This document shows positions 26,466 to 35,295 of a stretch of DNA of 64,000 nucleotides, piece by piece. This stretch comes from Roseovarius spongiae (GTDB taxonomy: Bacteria > Pseudomonadota > Alphaproteobacteria > Rhodobacterales > Rhodobacteraceae). The stretch's first letter is position 1. Every line of letters starts with the position of its first letter. A program made the translations under genes and the position numbers. The stretch spans positions 1-64,000 of the forward strand of contig NZ_RAPE01000006.1 of assembly GCF_003651245.1 (NCBI RefSeq). Direction: 5' to 3'. Below the pieces are notes generated by a model. The model made no database searches. It saw only the letters and a program-made list of their open reading frames with translations, and was not told the DNA's origin.

Positions 26466-27145
26466 TGCTGAGTTTTCACAACGCAAATGCCTCAATCGGA
26501 AACATTCCCATCCTGCGCGGTCTGGACTTCACCGTACCGGCCTCGGGAACGGTGGCGCTGATCGGGCGCAACGGAGCGGGCAAGACGACGTTGCTGCGTT
26601 CGGTCATGGGCTTCACCAATGTCACCGGCGAAATCCGGTTTGACGGGCAGGACATCACCGACATGACCCCGGCCAAGCGTCCCGCGCTTGGCATCGGCTA
26701 TGCGCCCGAGGATCGGCGCCTGTTCTCGGCCTTCACGGTCGAGGAAAACATCCTGCTGCCGGCGCAAGTGGCCAAGCTGGATGCGAAAACGACGCAAACG
26801 CGTCTTGAACGCGTGCATCACATCCTGCCGGAACTCAAGGAAATGGCAGACCGTCCCGCAGGGAATGTTTCGGGTGGGCAGGGCAAGATGGTGGCGTTGG
26901 GGCGTGCGTTGATGTTGGGCGCCAAGCTGATCATGCTGGATGAACCCTTTCAGGGACTCGCCCCGGCGTTGGCGAAACGCTATGCCGACGCGCTGCGCGA
27001 TTTGCGCGATACGGATGCGAACGTGACGCTGATCATTACTGAATCGAACCCGTCCCTGTTGCGCGGCTTTGCAAGCCTGACCTTCGTGATCGAACGAGGT
27101 GCGGTGGCGGAAGGGTCGCTTGACGACAAGAAGGAGACGGCATGA
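26465..27145 (+). CDS. LIV-type ABC importer, ATPase 2 (LivF-like)
   Basis: A 226-residue ATPase with Walker A 'GRNGAGKTTLLRSVMG', 'YAPEDRRLFSAFTVEENI' (the LivF-specific region), a slightly unusual signature 'VSGGQGKMVALGRALM' and Walker B 'IMLDEPFQGLAP'. In place of the H-loop it has 'ITESN', comparable to the VEQN of LivF proteins. It closes the transporter block and overlaps the aldehyde dehydrogenase start by four bases, which ties import to catabolism. Confidence 0.9.
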   Translation: MLSFHNANASIGNIPILRGLDFTVPASGTVALIGRNGAGKTTLLRSVMGFTNVTGEIRFDGQDITDMTPAKRPALGIGYAPEDRRLFSAFTVEENILLPAQVAKLDAKTTQTRLERVHHILPELKEMADRPAGNVSGGQGKMVALGRALMLGAKLIMLDEPFQGLAPALAKRYADALRDLRDTDANVTLIITESNPSLLRGFASLTFVIERGAVAEGSLDDKKETA

Positions 27146-28596
27146 TGCCCGATGATATGACCCTGCCAAAACCGCTGAACCTGATCGCCGGCCAGTGGCT
27201 GCCGGCCGCATCGGGCGACGAATTGGATGTGCGCTCGCCCTTGGATGGCGAGGTGTTTGCCACGATCGCGGCAGCTCAGCCGGGGGATGTGGACGCGGCT
27301 GTAAAGGCCGCTCGCGAGGCGTTCGACACCGGCGGCTGGGGAGCGCTCACCGCCGCCGAACGCGGACGCCTGATGCTGAAGCTGAGCCTGCGTATCCTCG
27401 AAGAGGCCGAGCCCCTGGCGCAGCTTGAATCCCGCGACACTGGCAAGCCGATGAAGCAGGCACACGCCGACATCGCCGCCTGTGCGCGCTATTTCGAATT
27501 CTACGGCGGCGCCGCCGACAAGGTCCACGGTGAGGTGATCCCGTTCATGGCGGGATACAACGTGCAGGTCGTGCGCGAGCCTTACGGCGTGGTCGCCTGC
27601 ATCATCCCGTGGAACTATCCGTCGCAGATGTTCGCCCGGGCGCTCGCGCCGGCGCTGGCCGTAGGGAATTCGACCGTCCTGAAACCGGCCGAGGATGCGT
27701 GCCTGACCTGCCTGCGTCTGGCCGAACTGGCGGGCGAGGTCGGCTTTCCGGATGGCGCGATCAACGTGGTGACCGGGCGCGGTGACGTGGCGGGCCGGGC
27801 GCTGTCCGAGCATCCCGGCGTGGATTTCATCGCCTTTACCGGGTCGCCCGAAGTGGGCCAGATGATCCAGATCGCTGCGGCGAAAAACTATATCCCCTGC
27901 ACCCTGGAGTTGGGCGGCAAATCCCCGCAGATCGTGTTCGACGACGCCGATATCGATGCGGCGCTGCCGTTTCTCGTGGGCGGCATCATCGCCAATGCGG
28001 GGCAGACCTGCTCGGCCGGGTCGCGCGTTCTGATCCAGGAAGGGGTCTACGACAAGGTTGTCGCAGGGCTGAAAGAGCGGTTCGAGGGACTGGAAGCATC
28101 CCACCTCTCGCAGGAGGCAGCCCTTGGCCCTGTCATCTCGGCCAAGCAGAAAAAGCGGGTCGAGGCCTATATCGACGGCGCCGATGCGCCGCTGATCGCG
28201 CGCGGCACGGTGCGCGATGGCGCGCCCGAGGGCGGTTATTACGTCGCGCCCGCCTTGTTCGGGCCTGTCGATCCGCACTCCAAGATCGGGCAGGAAGAGG
28301 TGTTCGGCCCGGTGCTGTGTGCGATGACCTTCAAGGACGAGGCGGACGCGATCCGCATCGCCAACGATACCGAATATGGCCTTATGGCGTCAGTCTGGAG
28401 CCGCGACGGCGCGCGTCAACAACGCGTAGCCAAGAAGCTGCGTGGTGGACAGGTGTATATCAACGGCTTCGGCGCGGGCGGCGGAATCGAACTGCCGTTC
28501 GGGGGCGTGCGCAAATCCGGACATGGCCGTGAAAAAGGGTTCGCTGCACTGCTGGAACTGTCGCAGATAAAAACCATCATCAACAAGCATGACTGA
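27142..28596 (+). CDS. NAD(P)-dependent aldehyde dehydrogenase (betaine-aldehyde-type)
   Basis: A 484-residue aldehyde dehydrogenase. Visible features are 'VACIIPWNYPSQMFA', the base Glu in 'LELGGKSPQIV', the catalytic Cys in 'NAGQTCSAGSRV' and 'GQEEVFGPVLCAM'. The C-terminal 'INGFGAGGGIELPFGGVRKS' resembles aromatic/betaine aldehyde dehydrogenases. Coupled to the LIV ATPase gene and followed by an SDR gene. Probable role: oxidation of an aldehyde derived from the imported compound. Confidence 0.9.
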   Translation: MMPDDMTLPKPLNLIAGQWLPAASGDELDVRSPLDGEVFATIAAAQPGDVDAAVKAAREAFDTGGWGALTAAERGRLMLKLSLRILEEAEPLAQLESRDTGKPMKQAHADIAACARYFEFYGGAADKVHGEVIPFMAGYNVQVVREPYGVVACIIPWNYPSQMFARALAPALAVGNSTVLKPAEDACLTCLRLAELAGEVGFPDGAINVVTGRGDVAGRALSEHPGVDFIAFTGSPEVGQMIQIAAAKNYIPCTLELGGKSPQIVFDDADIDAALPFLVGGIIANAGQTCSAGSRVLIQEGVYDKVVAGLKERFEGLEASHLSQEAALGPVISAKQKKRVEAYIDGADAPLIARGTVRDGAPEGGYYVAPALFGPVDPHSKIGQEEVFGPVLCAMTFKDEADAIRIANDTEYGLMASVWSRDGARQQRVAKKLRGGQVYINGFGAGGGIELPFGGVRKSGHGREKGFAALLELSQIKTIINKHD

Positions 28597-28606
28597 GAGT
28601 AAGACA

Positions 28607-29356
28607 ATGAGATTAGAAGGAAAAGTGGCGCTCGTGACCGGCGCGGCCTCGGGCTTTGGCAAGGGGATCGCCGAGCTTTTCGTGGCCGAAGGCGCGAAGG
28701 TGGCGATTGTGGACCTGAACGAACAGGGCGCGCAGGATGTTGCCGCCAGCCTTGGTGATGCGGCCATCGCGATCGGCTGTGACGTGGCTGACGGCGCGCA
28801 GGTGGCCGCGGCGGTCAAGCAGACAGTTGAGGCATTCGGCGCGCTTGATATCGTGATCAACAACGCAGGCTGGACCAACAAGAACAGCCCTTTGATGGAG
28901 ACGGACGAGGCGACATTCCGCAAGATTTACGACATCAACGTGTTGTCGATTTTCCACATGACCAAGGCTTGCGTGCCGCTGTGGCGCGATCAAGGCGGCG
29001 GCGTGATGATCAATATCGGTTCGGTCGCGGGCATCCGTCCGCGCCCTGGCCTGACGTGGTACAACTCGTCCAAGGGCGCGGTCAATCTGATGACCAAATC
29101 GCTGGCGGTGGAATTGGCGCCCGACAAGATCCGCGTCAATTGCGTGGCCCCCGTGATGGGCGCGACCGGCCTTCTGGAGCAGTTCATGGGCATGGAAGAC
29201 ACGCCTGAAAACCGCAAGAAGTTCATCGCAACCGTGCCGATGGGCCGGTTGAGTGAAGCGCGCGATATCGCCAATGCGACGCTCTACCTCGCGTCGAATG
29301 ATGCTGATTTCATCACGGGTGTCGTTCTGGAGGTCGATGGGGGGCGGACCGTCTAA
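28607..29356 (+). CDS. Short-chain dehydrogenase/reductase
   Basis: A 249-residue classical SDR. The cofactor motif is 'TGAASGFGKGIAELF', with Asp40-type NAD preference ('AIVDLNEQGA'). It also has 'VINNAGWTNKNSP', catalytic Ser in 'INIGSVAG', and Tyr/Lys replaced in spacing as 'WYNSSKGAVNLMTKSLA' (Y-x3-K). A start at 28589, overlapping the aldehyde dehydrogenase end, is possible; ATG 28607 gives the usual 'MRLEGKVALVTG'. It is the last gene of the rightward operon and meets the fumarase gene tail to tail. Confidence 0.9.
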   Translation: MRLEGKVALVTGAASGFGKGIAELFVAEGAKVAIVDLNEQGAQDVAASLGDAAIAIGCDVADGAQVAAAVKQTVEAFGALDIVINNAGWTNKNSPLMETDEATFRKIYDINVLSIFHMTKACVPLWRDQGGGVMINIGSVAGIRPRPGLTWYNSSKGAVNLMTKSLAVELAPDKIRVNCVAPVMGATGLLEQFMGMEDTPENRKKFIATVPMGRLSEARDIANATLYLASNDADFITGVVLEVDGGRTV

Positions 29357-29378
29357 GGTGCGCTGATCGAGCCTGAGC

Positions 29379-30869
29379 TCAGGTCCGTGCCCATTGGCGC
29401 GGGCCTGTGTCGTGGATGGACGTGCCGGTTGTGTCGACCGCGACGGTCACTGGCATGTCCTGAACCGTGAATTCGCGGATCGCCTCCATGCCCAGGTTGT
29501 CATAGGCCACGACGCGCGCCGCCTTGATCGACTGGGATACCAGGTAGGCGGCGCCACCCACCGCGATCATGTAGACCGCGCCGTGGCGGCGGATCGCCTC
29601 GATTGCCTCGGCCCCGCGCTCGGCCTTGCCGATCATGATCTTGAGGCCGGTCGCGGCCAGCACCTCGTCGGTGAACTTGTCCATACGGGTCGATGTGGTG
29701 GGACCGGCGGGACCGATCACTTCGCCGGGGATGGCATCGACGGGGCCGACGTAATAGAGCGCGCGACCCTTAAGATCGACGGGCAGGGCGCCCCCTGCGC
29801 GCAGGGTTTCGACCATGCGTTTGTGCGCCGCGTCGCGACCCGTATAGAGCGTACCCGACAACAAGAGCGTCTCGCCCGATCTCAGACCGCCCAGCACCTC
29901 ATCATTCAGATCATCCAGCGACAGGCGTCGCCCGATCGGCCCTTGTCCGTCAATCTCAGGCCACAGCGACAGGTCCGGCGGTGTAAACGTGGCCGGCCCG
30001 TCGCCGGTCAGCGTGAAATCGACATGCCGGGTGGCGGCGCAATTGGGGATCAGCGCGACCGGCATCGAGGCGGCATGCGTCGGATAGGTCGCGATCTTGA
30101 CATCGAGCGCGGTTGTCAGCCCGCCCAGCCCCTGCGCGCCGATCCCCAGCGCGTTGACGCGCTCCAGTATCTCCAGCCGCATTTCCTCGACACGGGTTTC
30201 AGGCCCGCGTTCGCGCAGATCGGTGATGTCGATCGGCTCGTTCAGCGCGGCCTTGGCCAGTGCCATCGCCTTGTCCACGCTGCCGCCCACGCCGATGCCC
30301 AGAATCCCCGGCGGACACCACCCCGCGCCCATCTGTGCGACGCGATCCACGATCCAATCGGCCACACTGGCCGACGGGTTCAGCACGGCAAACTGTGTCT
30401 TGTTCTCGGACCCGCCGCCCTTCGCCGAGACGGTGACATGCACCGTATCGCCTGCAACCATCCGGACCTGCACCATGCCGGGCGTGTTGTCGCCGCTGTT
30501 GCGCCGGGTATCCAGCGGATCAAGGATGACGGAGGCGCGCAACGGGTTGTCCTCCACACGCCACGCGGCGCGCACGGCGTCGTCGATCATATCCTGCAAC
30601 GGACGTGTCCAGTCGGTGCGCGCCTCGACACCGACTTCGACAAAGACATTGGCGATACCGGTATCCTGACATATCGGACGCCGCCCTGTCGCACACATGC
30701 GCGAGTTGACCAGGATCTGCCCGATTGCCGCTCTGGCCGACGGGCTTTGCTCGCGCGTGTAGGCGTCCGCCATCGCGGCGATGAAATCGGGCGGGTGGTA
30801 ATAAGAGATGTATTGCAGAGCATCGGTGATGCTCGTGATCAGATCCGCCTCCAGAATGCGCGCGCTCAT
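29379..30869 (-). CDS. Class I (4Fe-4S) fumarate hydratase / tartrate-dehydratase family
   Basis: A 496-residue iron-sulfur hydro-lyase of the FumA type with alpha and beta domains fused. Probable cluster ligands are Cys67 ('RRPICQDTGIA'), Cys185 ('GAGWCPPGILGIG') and Cys277 ('IPNCAATRHV'). The beta domain carries 'YYVGPVDAIPGEVIGPAGPT' and 'TSTRMDKFTDEVL'. It hydrates fumarate, mesaconate or related acids. It starts by an ATGA overlap with a CitE-like stump. With PrpD and the CoA-transferase nearby, a mesaconate/methylfumarate-type substrate is plausible. Confidence 0.9.
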   Translation of the reverse strand: MSARILEADLITSITDALQYISYYHPPDFIAAMADAYTREQSPSARAAIGQILVNSRMCATGRRPICQDTGIANVFVEVGVEARTDWTRPLQDMIDDAVRAAWRVEDNPLRASVILDPLDTRRNSGDNTPGMVQVRMVAGDTVHVTVSAKGGGSENKTQFAVLNPSASVADWIVDRVAQMGAGWCPPGILGIGVGGSVDKAMALAKAALNEPIDITDLRERGPETRVEEMRLEILERVNALGIGAQGLGGLTTALDVKIATYPTHAASMPVALIPNCAATRHVDFTLTGDGPATFTPPDLSLWPEIDGQGPIGRRLSLDDLNDEVLGGLRSGETLLLSGTLYTGRDAAHKRMVETLRAGGALPVDLKGRALYYVGPVDAIPGEVIGPAGPTTSTRMDKFTDEVLAATGLKIMIGKAERGAEAIEAIRRHGAVYMIAVGGAAYLVSQSIKAARVVAYDNLGMEAIREFTVQDMPVTVAVDTTGTSIHDTGPRQWART

Positions 30870-31135
30870 GTAATCTCCTCGCTGCGCGCAAGGATTAGAT
30901 CCCCATCGAACCACGCGGTCCCGGCGGCGTTGCTGCGCAGAACGATAGGGGCTTCGATACCCTTCAGCGCCTCGACAAGTCCTGCACGCCCTGTCGCGCG
31001 TGCATCAGGGGCGACAGCGTCCTCCAGATCGACAATCACCGCATCCGCGCCCGCAGCGGCAGCCTTGGCAAAGCGATCCGGGCGATCGGCGGGGACAAAC
31101 AGGGGCAGGTTGATGTGATCGATCAGCGTTGGCAT
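30866..31135 (-). pseudogene. N-terminal stump of HpcH/HpaI (CitE-like) CoA-ester lyase
   Basis: Residues 1-85 match the start of CitE-family lyases ('LFVPADRPDRFAKAAAAGAD', then AVIVDLEDAV and a conserved RSNAAGT). The normal length is about 280 residues; here the frame ends after 89 codons, exactly in an ATGA overlap with the fumarase start. The first barrel strands and an acidic metal-site residue are present, but most of the barrel and the trimer interface are missing. It is probably inactive, the product of an in-place deletion that kept translational coupling. Alternatively it is a leader peptide coupled to fumarase. Confidence 0.7.
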
Positions 31136-31305
31136 CGGTGGCGATCTGGTATCAGGATTGACCCCGAGATGCTAGCGTGCCGGCGCTTCTGCCGCCAGAC
31201 CTGCAAGCTATAGTCGGCGCCTATGGCCCCCGCGCGTTCCGGCTATTTCCGGGCGCAGGCACAATCAGGCATCATAAGACTGACTCAGTAAAAAAGGACG
31301 AGTAA

Positions 31306-32430
31306 ATGGCAGGCGATCTGGATGGGCTTCTGGTGGTTTCGGTCGAACAGGCCGTGGCCGCGCCCTATGTTTCCGGCCGCCTTGCCGAGGCGGGGGCGCG
31401 CGTCATCAAGGTCGAGCGTCCGGAGGGCGACTTCGCGCGCGGCTACGATCATCTGGTGCATGGGGAAAGCGCCTATTTTGTCTGGCTCAACCGTGGCAAG
31501 GAATCAATCTGCCTCGATTTGCGCGACGCCGGTGACAAGGCGCTTATGGACCGTATGCTGGCCCGTGCCGACGTGTTTATCCAGAACCTCGCACCCGGCG
31601 CCATTGCGCGTCTTGGCTTTGATCAGGCCGAGCTGCGCAAGCGGTATCCACGCCTGATCACGGTGGCGATTTCGGGCTATGGCGAGGAGGGGCCCCAAAA
31701 GGATCTGAAGGCCTACGACCTTCTGGTGCAGGCCGAAAGCGGCCTGTCACAGATTACCGGCACCAAGGATGAATTGACGCGCGTGGGTGTGTCGGTCTGC
31801 GATATTGCAGCGGGTATGACGGCGTATCAGGCGGTGCTTCAGGCGCTGATCGGGCGCGGCGTCACGGGGCAGGGGCGCCATCTGTCGATCTCGCTGTTTC
31901 ATGCGCTGACCGATTGGATGAACGTACCCTACCTGCAATATGTCTATGGCGGCAAGGAGCCGGTACGCATCGGCCTGAACCATCCAACCATCGCCCCCTA
32001 CGGAGCCTATACCGGGTCTGACGGCAAGGACGTGCTGTTCTCGATCCAGAACGAACGGGAGTGGCGCGTGTTCTGCGCCGATATTCTGGGCCAGCCGGAC
32101 CTGCCGCAGGACCCGCGCTTTGACACCAATTCCCACCGGGTCGCGAACCGCGTCGCGCTGGATGCGATCATTCGTCCGGTTTTCGCTAACGTGCCGCGCG
32201 ACGAGATGGTGAGCAGGTTGGAGGCCGCGCGCATTGCCTATGGTCGCGTCAGCACGATGGACGATCTGACCGCGCACCCCCAGAACCGTTTTGTCGAGGT
32301 GGGGAGCCCGACGGGACCGGTTCGGATGCTCGCCCCCGGCGCGCTGGCTGACGGTGAGATACCCGATTTCGGTGACGTGCCTGCACTGGGCGCGCATACG
32401 GATGCGGTGCGGGCTGATTTTTCGGAATGA
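31306..32430 (+). CDS. CaiB/BaiF-type (class III) CoA-transferase
   Basis: A 374-residue class III CoA-transferase. Hallmarks are 'VVSVEQAVAAPYVSGRLAEA', 'RVIKVERPEGDFARGYD', 'LNRGKESICLDLRD' and the catalytic Asp in 'KAYDLLVQAESGL'. It transfers CoA between acyl-CoA and a free acid. It is the first gene of a rightward operon with a thiol-dioxygenase-like cupin and a rhodanese, an arrangement that suggests a sulfur-containing carboxylic acid as substrate. A 170-base promoter gap separates it from the leftward fumarase set. Confidence 0.9.
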   Translation: MAGDLDGLLVVSVEQAVAAPYVSGRLAEAGARVIKVERPEGDFARGYDHLVHGESAYFVWLNRGKESICLDLRDAGDKALMDRMLARADVFIQNLAPGAIARLGFDQAELRKRYPRLITVAISGYGEEGPQKDLKAYDLLVQAESGLSQITGTKDELTRVGVSVCDIAAGMTAYQAVLQALIGRGVTGQGRHLSISLFHALTDWMNVPYLQYVYGGKEPVRIGLNHPTIAPYGAYTGSDGKDVLFSIQNEREWRVFCADILGQPDLPQDPRFDTNSHRVANRVALDAIIRPVFANVPRDEMVSRLEAARIAYGRVSTMDDLTAHPQNRFVEVGSPTGPVRMLAPGALADGEIPDFGDVPALGAHTDAVRADFSE

Positions 32431-32449
32431 AACAAAGAGGTTGACGAGA

Positions 32450-33034
32450 ATGACATATGAATCTGAACGCCAGGAAATTACAAATGCTTTTATCGCCGAC
32501 GCTGCGGAAATCACGGCCGAAGGGCCGATGGATCGCGCGCGTCTGGATCGGATCAAGTCGCGCCTGATGGATATCGCCGCGCGGGCGGAGTTGTGGGGCG
32601 AGGATGATTTTCCCGCCCCCAGCGTTGAGGAAAAGCAGAACCGTTTCTTTATTGCGGATCATCCCAGCGGGCTGACGCTTTATCTGAACGTCATGCAGCC
32701 GGGCAAGGTGATCCCGCCGCATAACCACACTGTTTTCGCCTGTATCGCGGCCGTCGAGGGCGCCGAGAAGAACAAGATCTACGAGCGCGTCGACGATGGA
32801 TCGGTTCCCGGCCGCGCCGAGCTGAAGCTGCGCGAAGAAGTCGACCTGCGACCGGGGAACGCGTTGGCGATGCTGGCCGATGACATTCACAGCGTCGTCA
32901 TTGACGGAGCCGATGTCATCCGCCATCTGCATTTTTACGGCCAGCCACTGGAATCGCTGGACCGACGGATCAGCTATGACATCGAGGCCGGAACATGCAA
33001 GGTGATGGACATCGGCGCGAAGACCAGGAAATGA
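32450..33034 (+). CDS. Cysteine-dioxygenase-like cupin (thiol dioxygenase)
   Basis: A 194-residue single-domain cupin. The three-His iron site is visible as His91 and His93 ('IPPHNHTVFACIA') and His147 ('ADDIHSVV'). A CDO-like 'RHLHFYGQPLESLDRRI' follows, with Tyr163. Family members insert O2 into free thiols to give sulfinates (cysteine, 3-mercaptopropionate, mercaptosuccinate). It follows the CoA-transferase gene by 19 bases and overlaps the rhodanese start (ATGA). The context favours a mercapto-carboxylic acid. Confidence 0.82.
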   Translation: MTYESERQEITNAFIADAAEITAEGPMDRARLDRIKSRLMDIAARAELWGEDDFPAPSVEEKQNRFFIADHPSGLTLYLNVMQPGKVIPPHNHTVFACIAAVEGAEKNKIYERVDDGSVPGRAELKLREEVDLRPGNALAMLADDIHSVVIDGADVIRHLHFYGQPLESLDRRISYDIEAGTCKVMDIGAKTRK

Positions 33035-34572
33035 GCATCGCACGGATTGCAGTCAACGATGTGCGCGCGGCGCTGAAGGATGGCCGCGAAGTGGCGCTGA
33101 TCGACCTGCGTGAATTCGGGCAATATGGCGAAGGGCACCCATTTTTCTCGGTCAATATCCCGTTCAGCAGGCTGGAAGCCGACGCACCCCGTCTTATGCC
33201 GCGCCGGTCGGTGCGGTGCATCCTGTTCGATGACGACGACGGGATCGCCCTTCGGGGGGCCGAAATACTGTCCGGAATGGGTTATGGTGATCTTTACATC
33301 ATGGAGGGCGGCGCACCTGCCTGGGCTGCTGCGGGGCACACGCTCTTCAAAGGGGTGAACCTCCCCTCCAAGACCTTCGGCGAGATGGTCGAGCATCAGC
33401 TTGGCACACCGTCGGTTTCCGCGGATGAGCTGCACGCAATGCAAGAGGCGGGCCGCGAGATGCTGGTTCTCGATGGGCGCAGCGCGGCAGAGTTCACCAA
33501 GATGTCGATACCCGGCGCGCTGTCCTGTCCCAATGCCGAGCTGACCTATCGCGTGGGTCAGATGGTGGCGCGCGGCACGCCGATCGTGGTGAATTGTGCG
33601 GGGCGCACCCGCTCGATCATCGGGGCCGAAACGCTGCGGTTGGCGGGTTGGGATGGGCCGGTGCATGCCCTGCGCAACGGCACGCAAGGCTGGCGGCTGG
33701 CTGGCTATGATCTGGAGCATGGACAGGTTGCCGCTCGCCTTCCAGAAGTACCGGCAGCGGCATTGAAGGAGGCTCGCGCGCAGGCCGACAGGCTCATCGC
33801 GACCTACGGCGTCCCGATGGTCACGCTTGCCGAGTTGGACCAATGGAACGCGGACGCGCATAGCATTTTCCGCTTTGATGTGCGGACCGCGGCCGAGCAT
33901 CACGCAGGCCACGCACCCGGATTCACGTCCGCCCCCGGCGGGCAGTTGGTGCAGGCCACGGACGAAAAACTGGCCGTGCGTGGTGCGCGTATCGTGTTGA
34001 GCTGTGATACCGGGTTGCGCGCCGCGACAACGGCGATCTGGTTGCGCGGAATGGGGCATGACGCCCGTGTTCTGCGGGATGCGCCGATAGGTCAGACCAC
34101 GCCGGCGCCATGCCCGACGCCTGCGGATCTGAGCGGCCTTCACGCGCCGGGCACACTGCTGGACGCCTCGCGCGGGATGGACTATCGCGCGGCGCATATC
34201 AAAGGGGCCGCTTGGGTGAACCGGGCGCATCTGCACCTCCGCCGCCCCGTCTGGTCCGGGCCGATCACGATCGTGGGACGCGACGTGGCGCTGGTGAACG
34301 GTGTTCACGCCGAACTGACGCAACAGGGTCATAGCAATCTGCGCAGCATCCCCTCGGGTCCGGAAGAGTGGCGCAAGGAGGGGCTGGAGATTGTTGCCTC
34401 GCCCGACACTCCTGACGAGGCCGAGTGCATCGATCATCTTTTTTTCGTCCACGACCGGCATGACGGCAATCTGGACGCCGCCCGGCGCTATCTGGAATGG
34501 GAGACGGGCCTTCTGGCGCAACTGGATCCGGATGAACGCGCGGTGTTGCGCCCGCCTGTCGCACGGGCATGA
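33031..34572 (+). CDS. Four-domain rhodanese-like sulfurtransferase
   Basis: A 513-residue protein made of four rhodanese-like domains (about 5-105, 125-230, 262-350 and 365-455). Domain 2 has a canonical-looking active loop with Cys189 ('VVNCAGRTRSIIGAE') and domain 3 has Cys325 ('VLSCDTGLRAATTA'). Domains 1 ('CILFDDDDGIALRGA') and 4 ('ITIVGRDVALVNG') lack the loop cysteine and are probably structural. It would carry sulfane sulfur released from the thiol substrate. Coupled to the dioxygenase gene by an ATGA overlap. Confidence 0.85.
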   Translation: MSIARIAVNDVRAALKDGREVALIDLREFGQYGEGHPFFSVNIPFSRLEADAPRLMPRRSVRCILFDDDDGIALRGAEILSGMGYGDLYIMEGGAPAWAAAGHTLFKGVNLPSKTFGEMVEHQLGTPSVSADELHAMQEAGREMLVLDGRSAAEFTKMSIPGALSCPNAELTYRVGQMVARGTPIVVNCAGRTRSIIGAETLRLAGWDGPVHALRNGTQGWRLAGYDLEHGQVAARLPEVPAAALKEARAQADRLIATYGVPMVTLAELDQWNADAHSIFRFDVRTAAEHHAGHAPGFTSAPGGQLVQATDEKLAVRGARIVLSCDTGLRAATTAIWLRGMGHDARVLRDAPIGQTTPAPCPTPADLSGLHAPGTLLDASRGMDYRAAHIKGAAWVNRAHLHLRRPVWSGPITIVGRDVALVNGVHAELTQQGHSNLRSIPSGPEEWRKEGLEIVASPDTPDEAECIDHLFFVHDRHDGNLDAARRYLEWETGLLAQLDPDERAVLRPPVARA

Positions 34573-34654
34573 GGAGGGTGAGCACCCAAAGAGGAATTGT
34601 CACGTTAAGCGGGCTGCGATTGCCTGCTGTTTGATTGCCACGTAGATCACAGCG

Positions 34655-35188
34655 ATGCAGACACCTTCCATCATCTACAAGCGGCACCGGTTCCCGCCAT
34701 CGATCATCGCCCACGCGGTCTGGCTGTATGTCAGTTTCAATCTGAGCCTGCGTGAGGTCGAGGAGATGCTGCTCGAACGTGGCATCGGCGTGTCCTATGA
34801 AACCGTTCGGCGCTGGACGGCCAAATTCGGGCCGCAGATCGCGAGGAACTTGCGGCGGCGCCAGAGCCGCGTTGGCGACATCTGGCATCATGACGAAGTC
34901 GTGGTGAAGATTTCCGGCAAGGCGTTCTGGCTTTGGCGCGCTGTCGATCAACATGGCACCGTTCTGGACGAGATCCTCCAGCCGCGGCGGGACAAACGGG
35001 CCGCCAAACGGCTTCTGCGCAAGTCGATGAAACGCGCGGGATCTGTTCCCAAGCGGATCATCACGGACAAGCTCCGCTCATATCGCGCAGCCAAGCGCGA
35101 GCTCGTGCCCAGGCTGGATCATTGGTCGCACAAGCTGGAGGATGCGGGGATGGTCACAAGCAACCCCGCGCCGGGCATGGCCGTCTAA
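34655..35188 (+). pseudogene. IS6-family transposase, C-terminally truncated
   Basis: 177 codons of an IS6/IS26-type transposase: 'RFPPSIIAHAVWLYVSFNLS' (N-terminal HTH), first Asp in 'IWHHDEVVVKISGKAFWLWR' and second Asp in 'RIITDKLRSYRAAK'. The match breaks off at 'HWSHKLEDAG', before the catalytic Glu that should follow in an RAENSH context. The last ten codons are unrelated. It is therefore inactive. Its N-terminus differs from the IS6 stub at 15.2 kb, so it is another element. It marks the right edge of the lower-GC catabolic region. Confidence 0.85.
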
Positions 35189-35295
35189 GTGCCTTCGGAC
35201 ACCGAGTTAATCTCTGTTCATGAGAAGGTTTGCATCGTTTAGGTTCAGAACAACGCGTAGATCCCCGTTCAAGCCGGCCATCGGCAGCCGTGGCC

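Noticed and set aside
26465..27145. LivF-like ATPase considered defective because its signature and H-loop differ from textbook
   Set aside because: Walker A, Walker B and the glutamate are intact and LivF proteins normally lack the H-loop histidine, so it is probably functional.
29394..31118. 574-codon plus-strand frame opposite the fumarase gene
   Set aside because: Antisense shadow of the class I fumarase and CitE stump; composition is Arg/His/Gln-rich without motifs.
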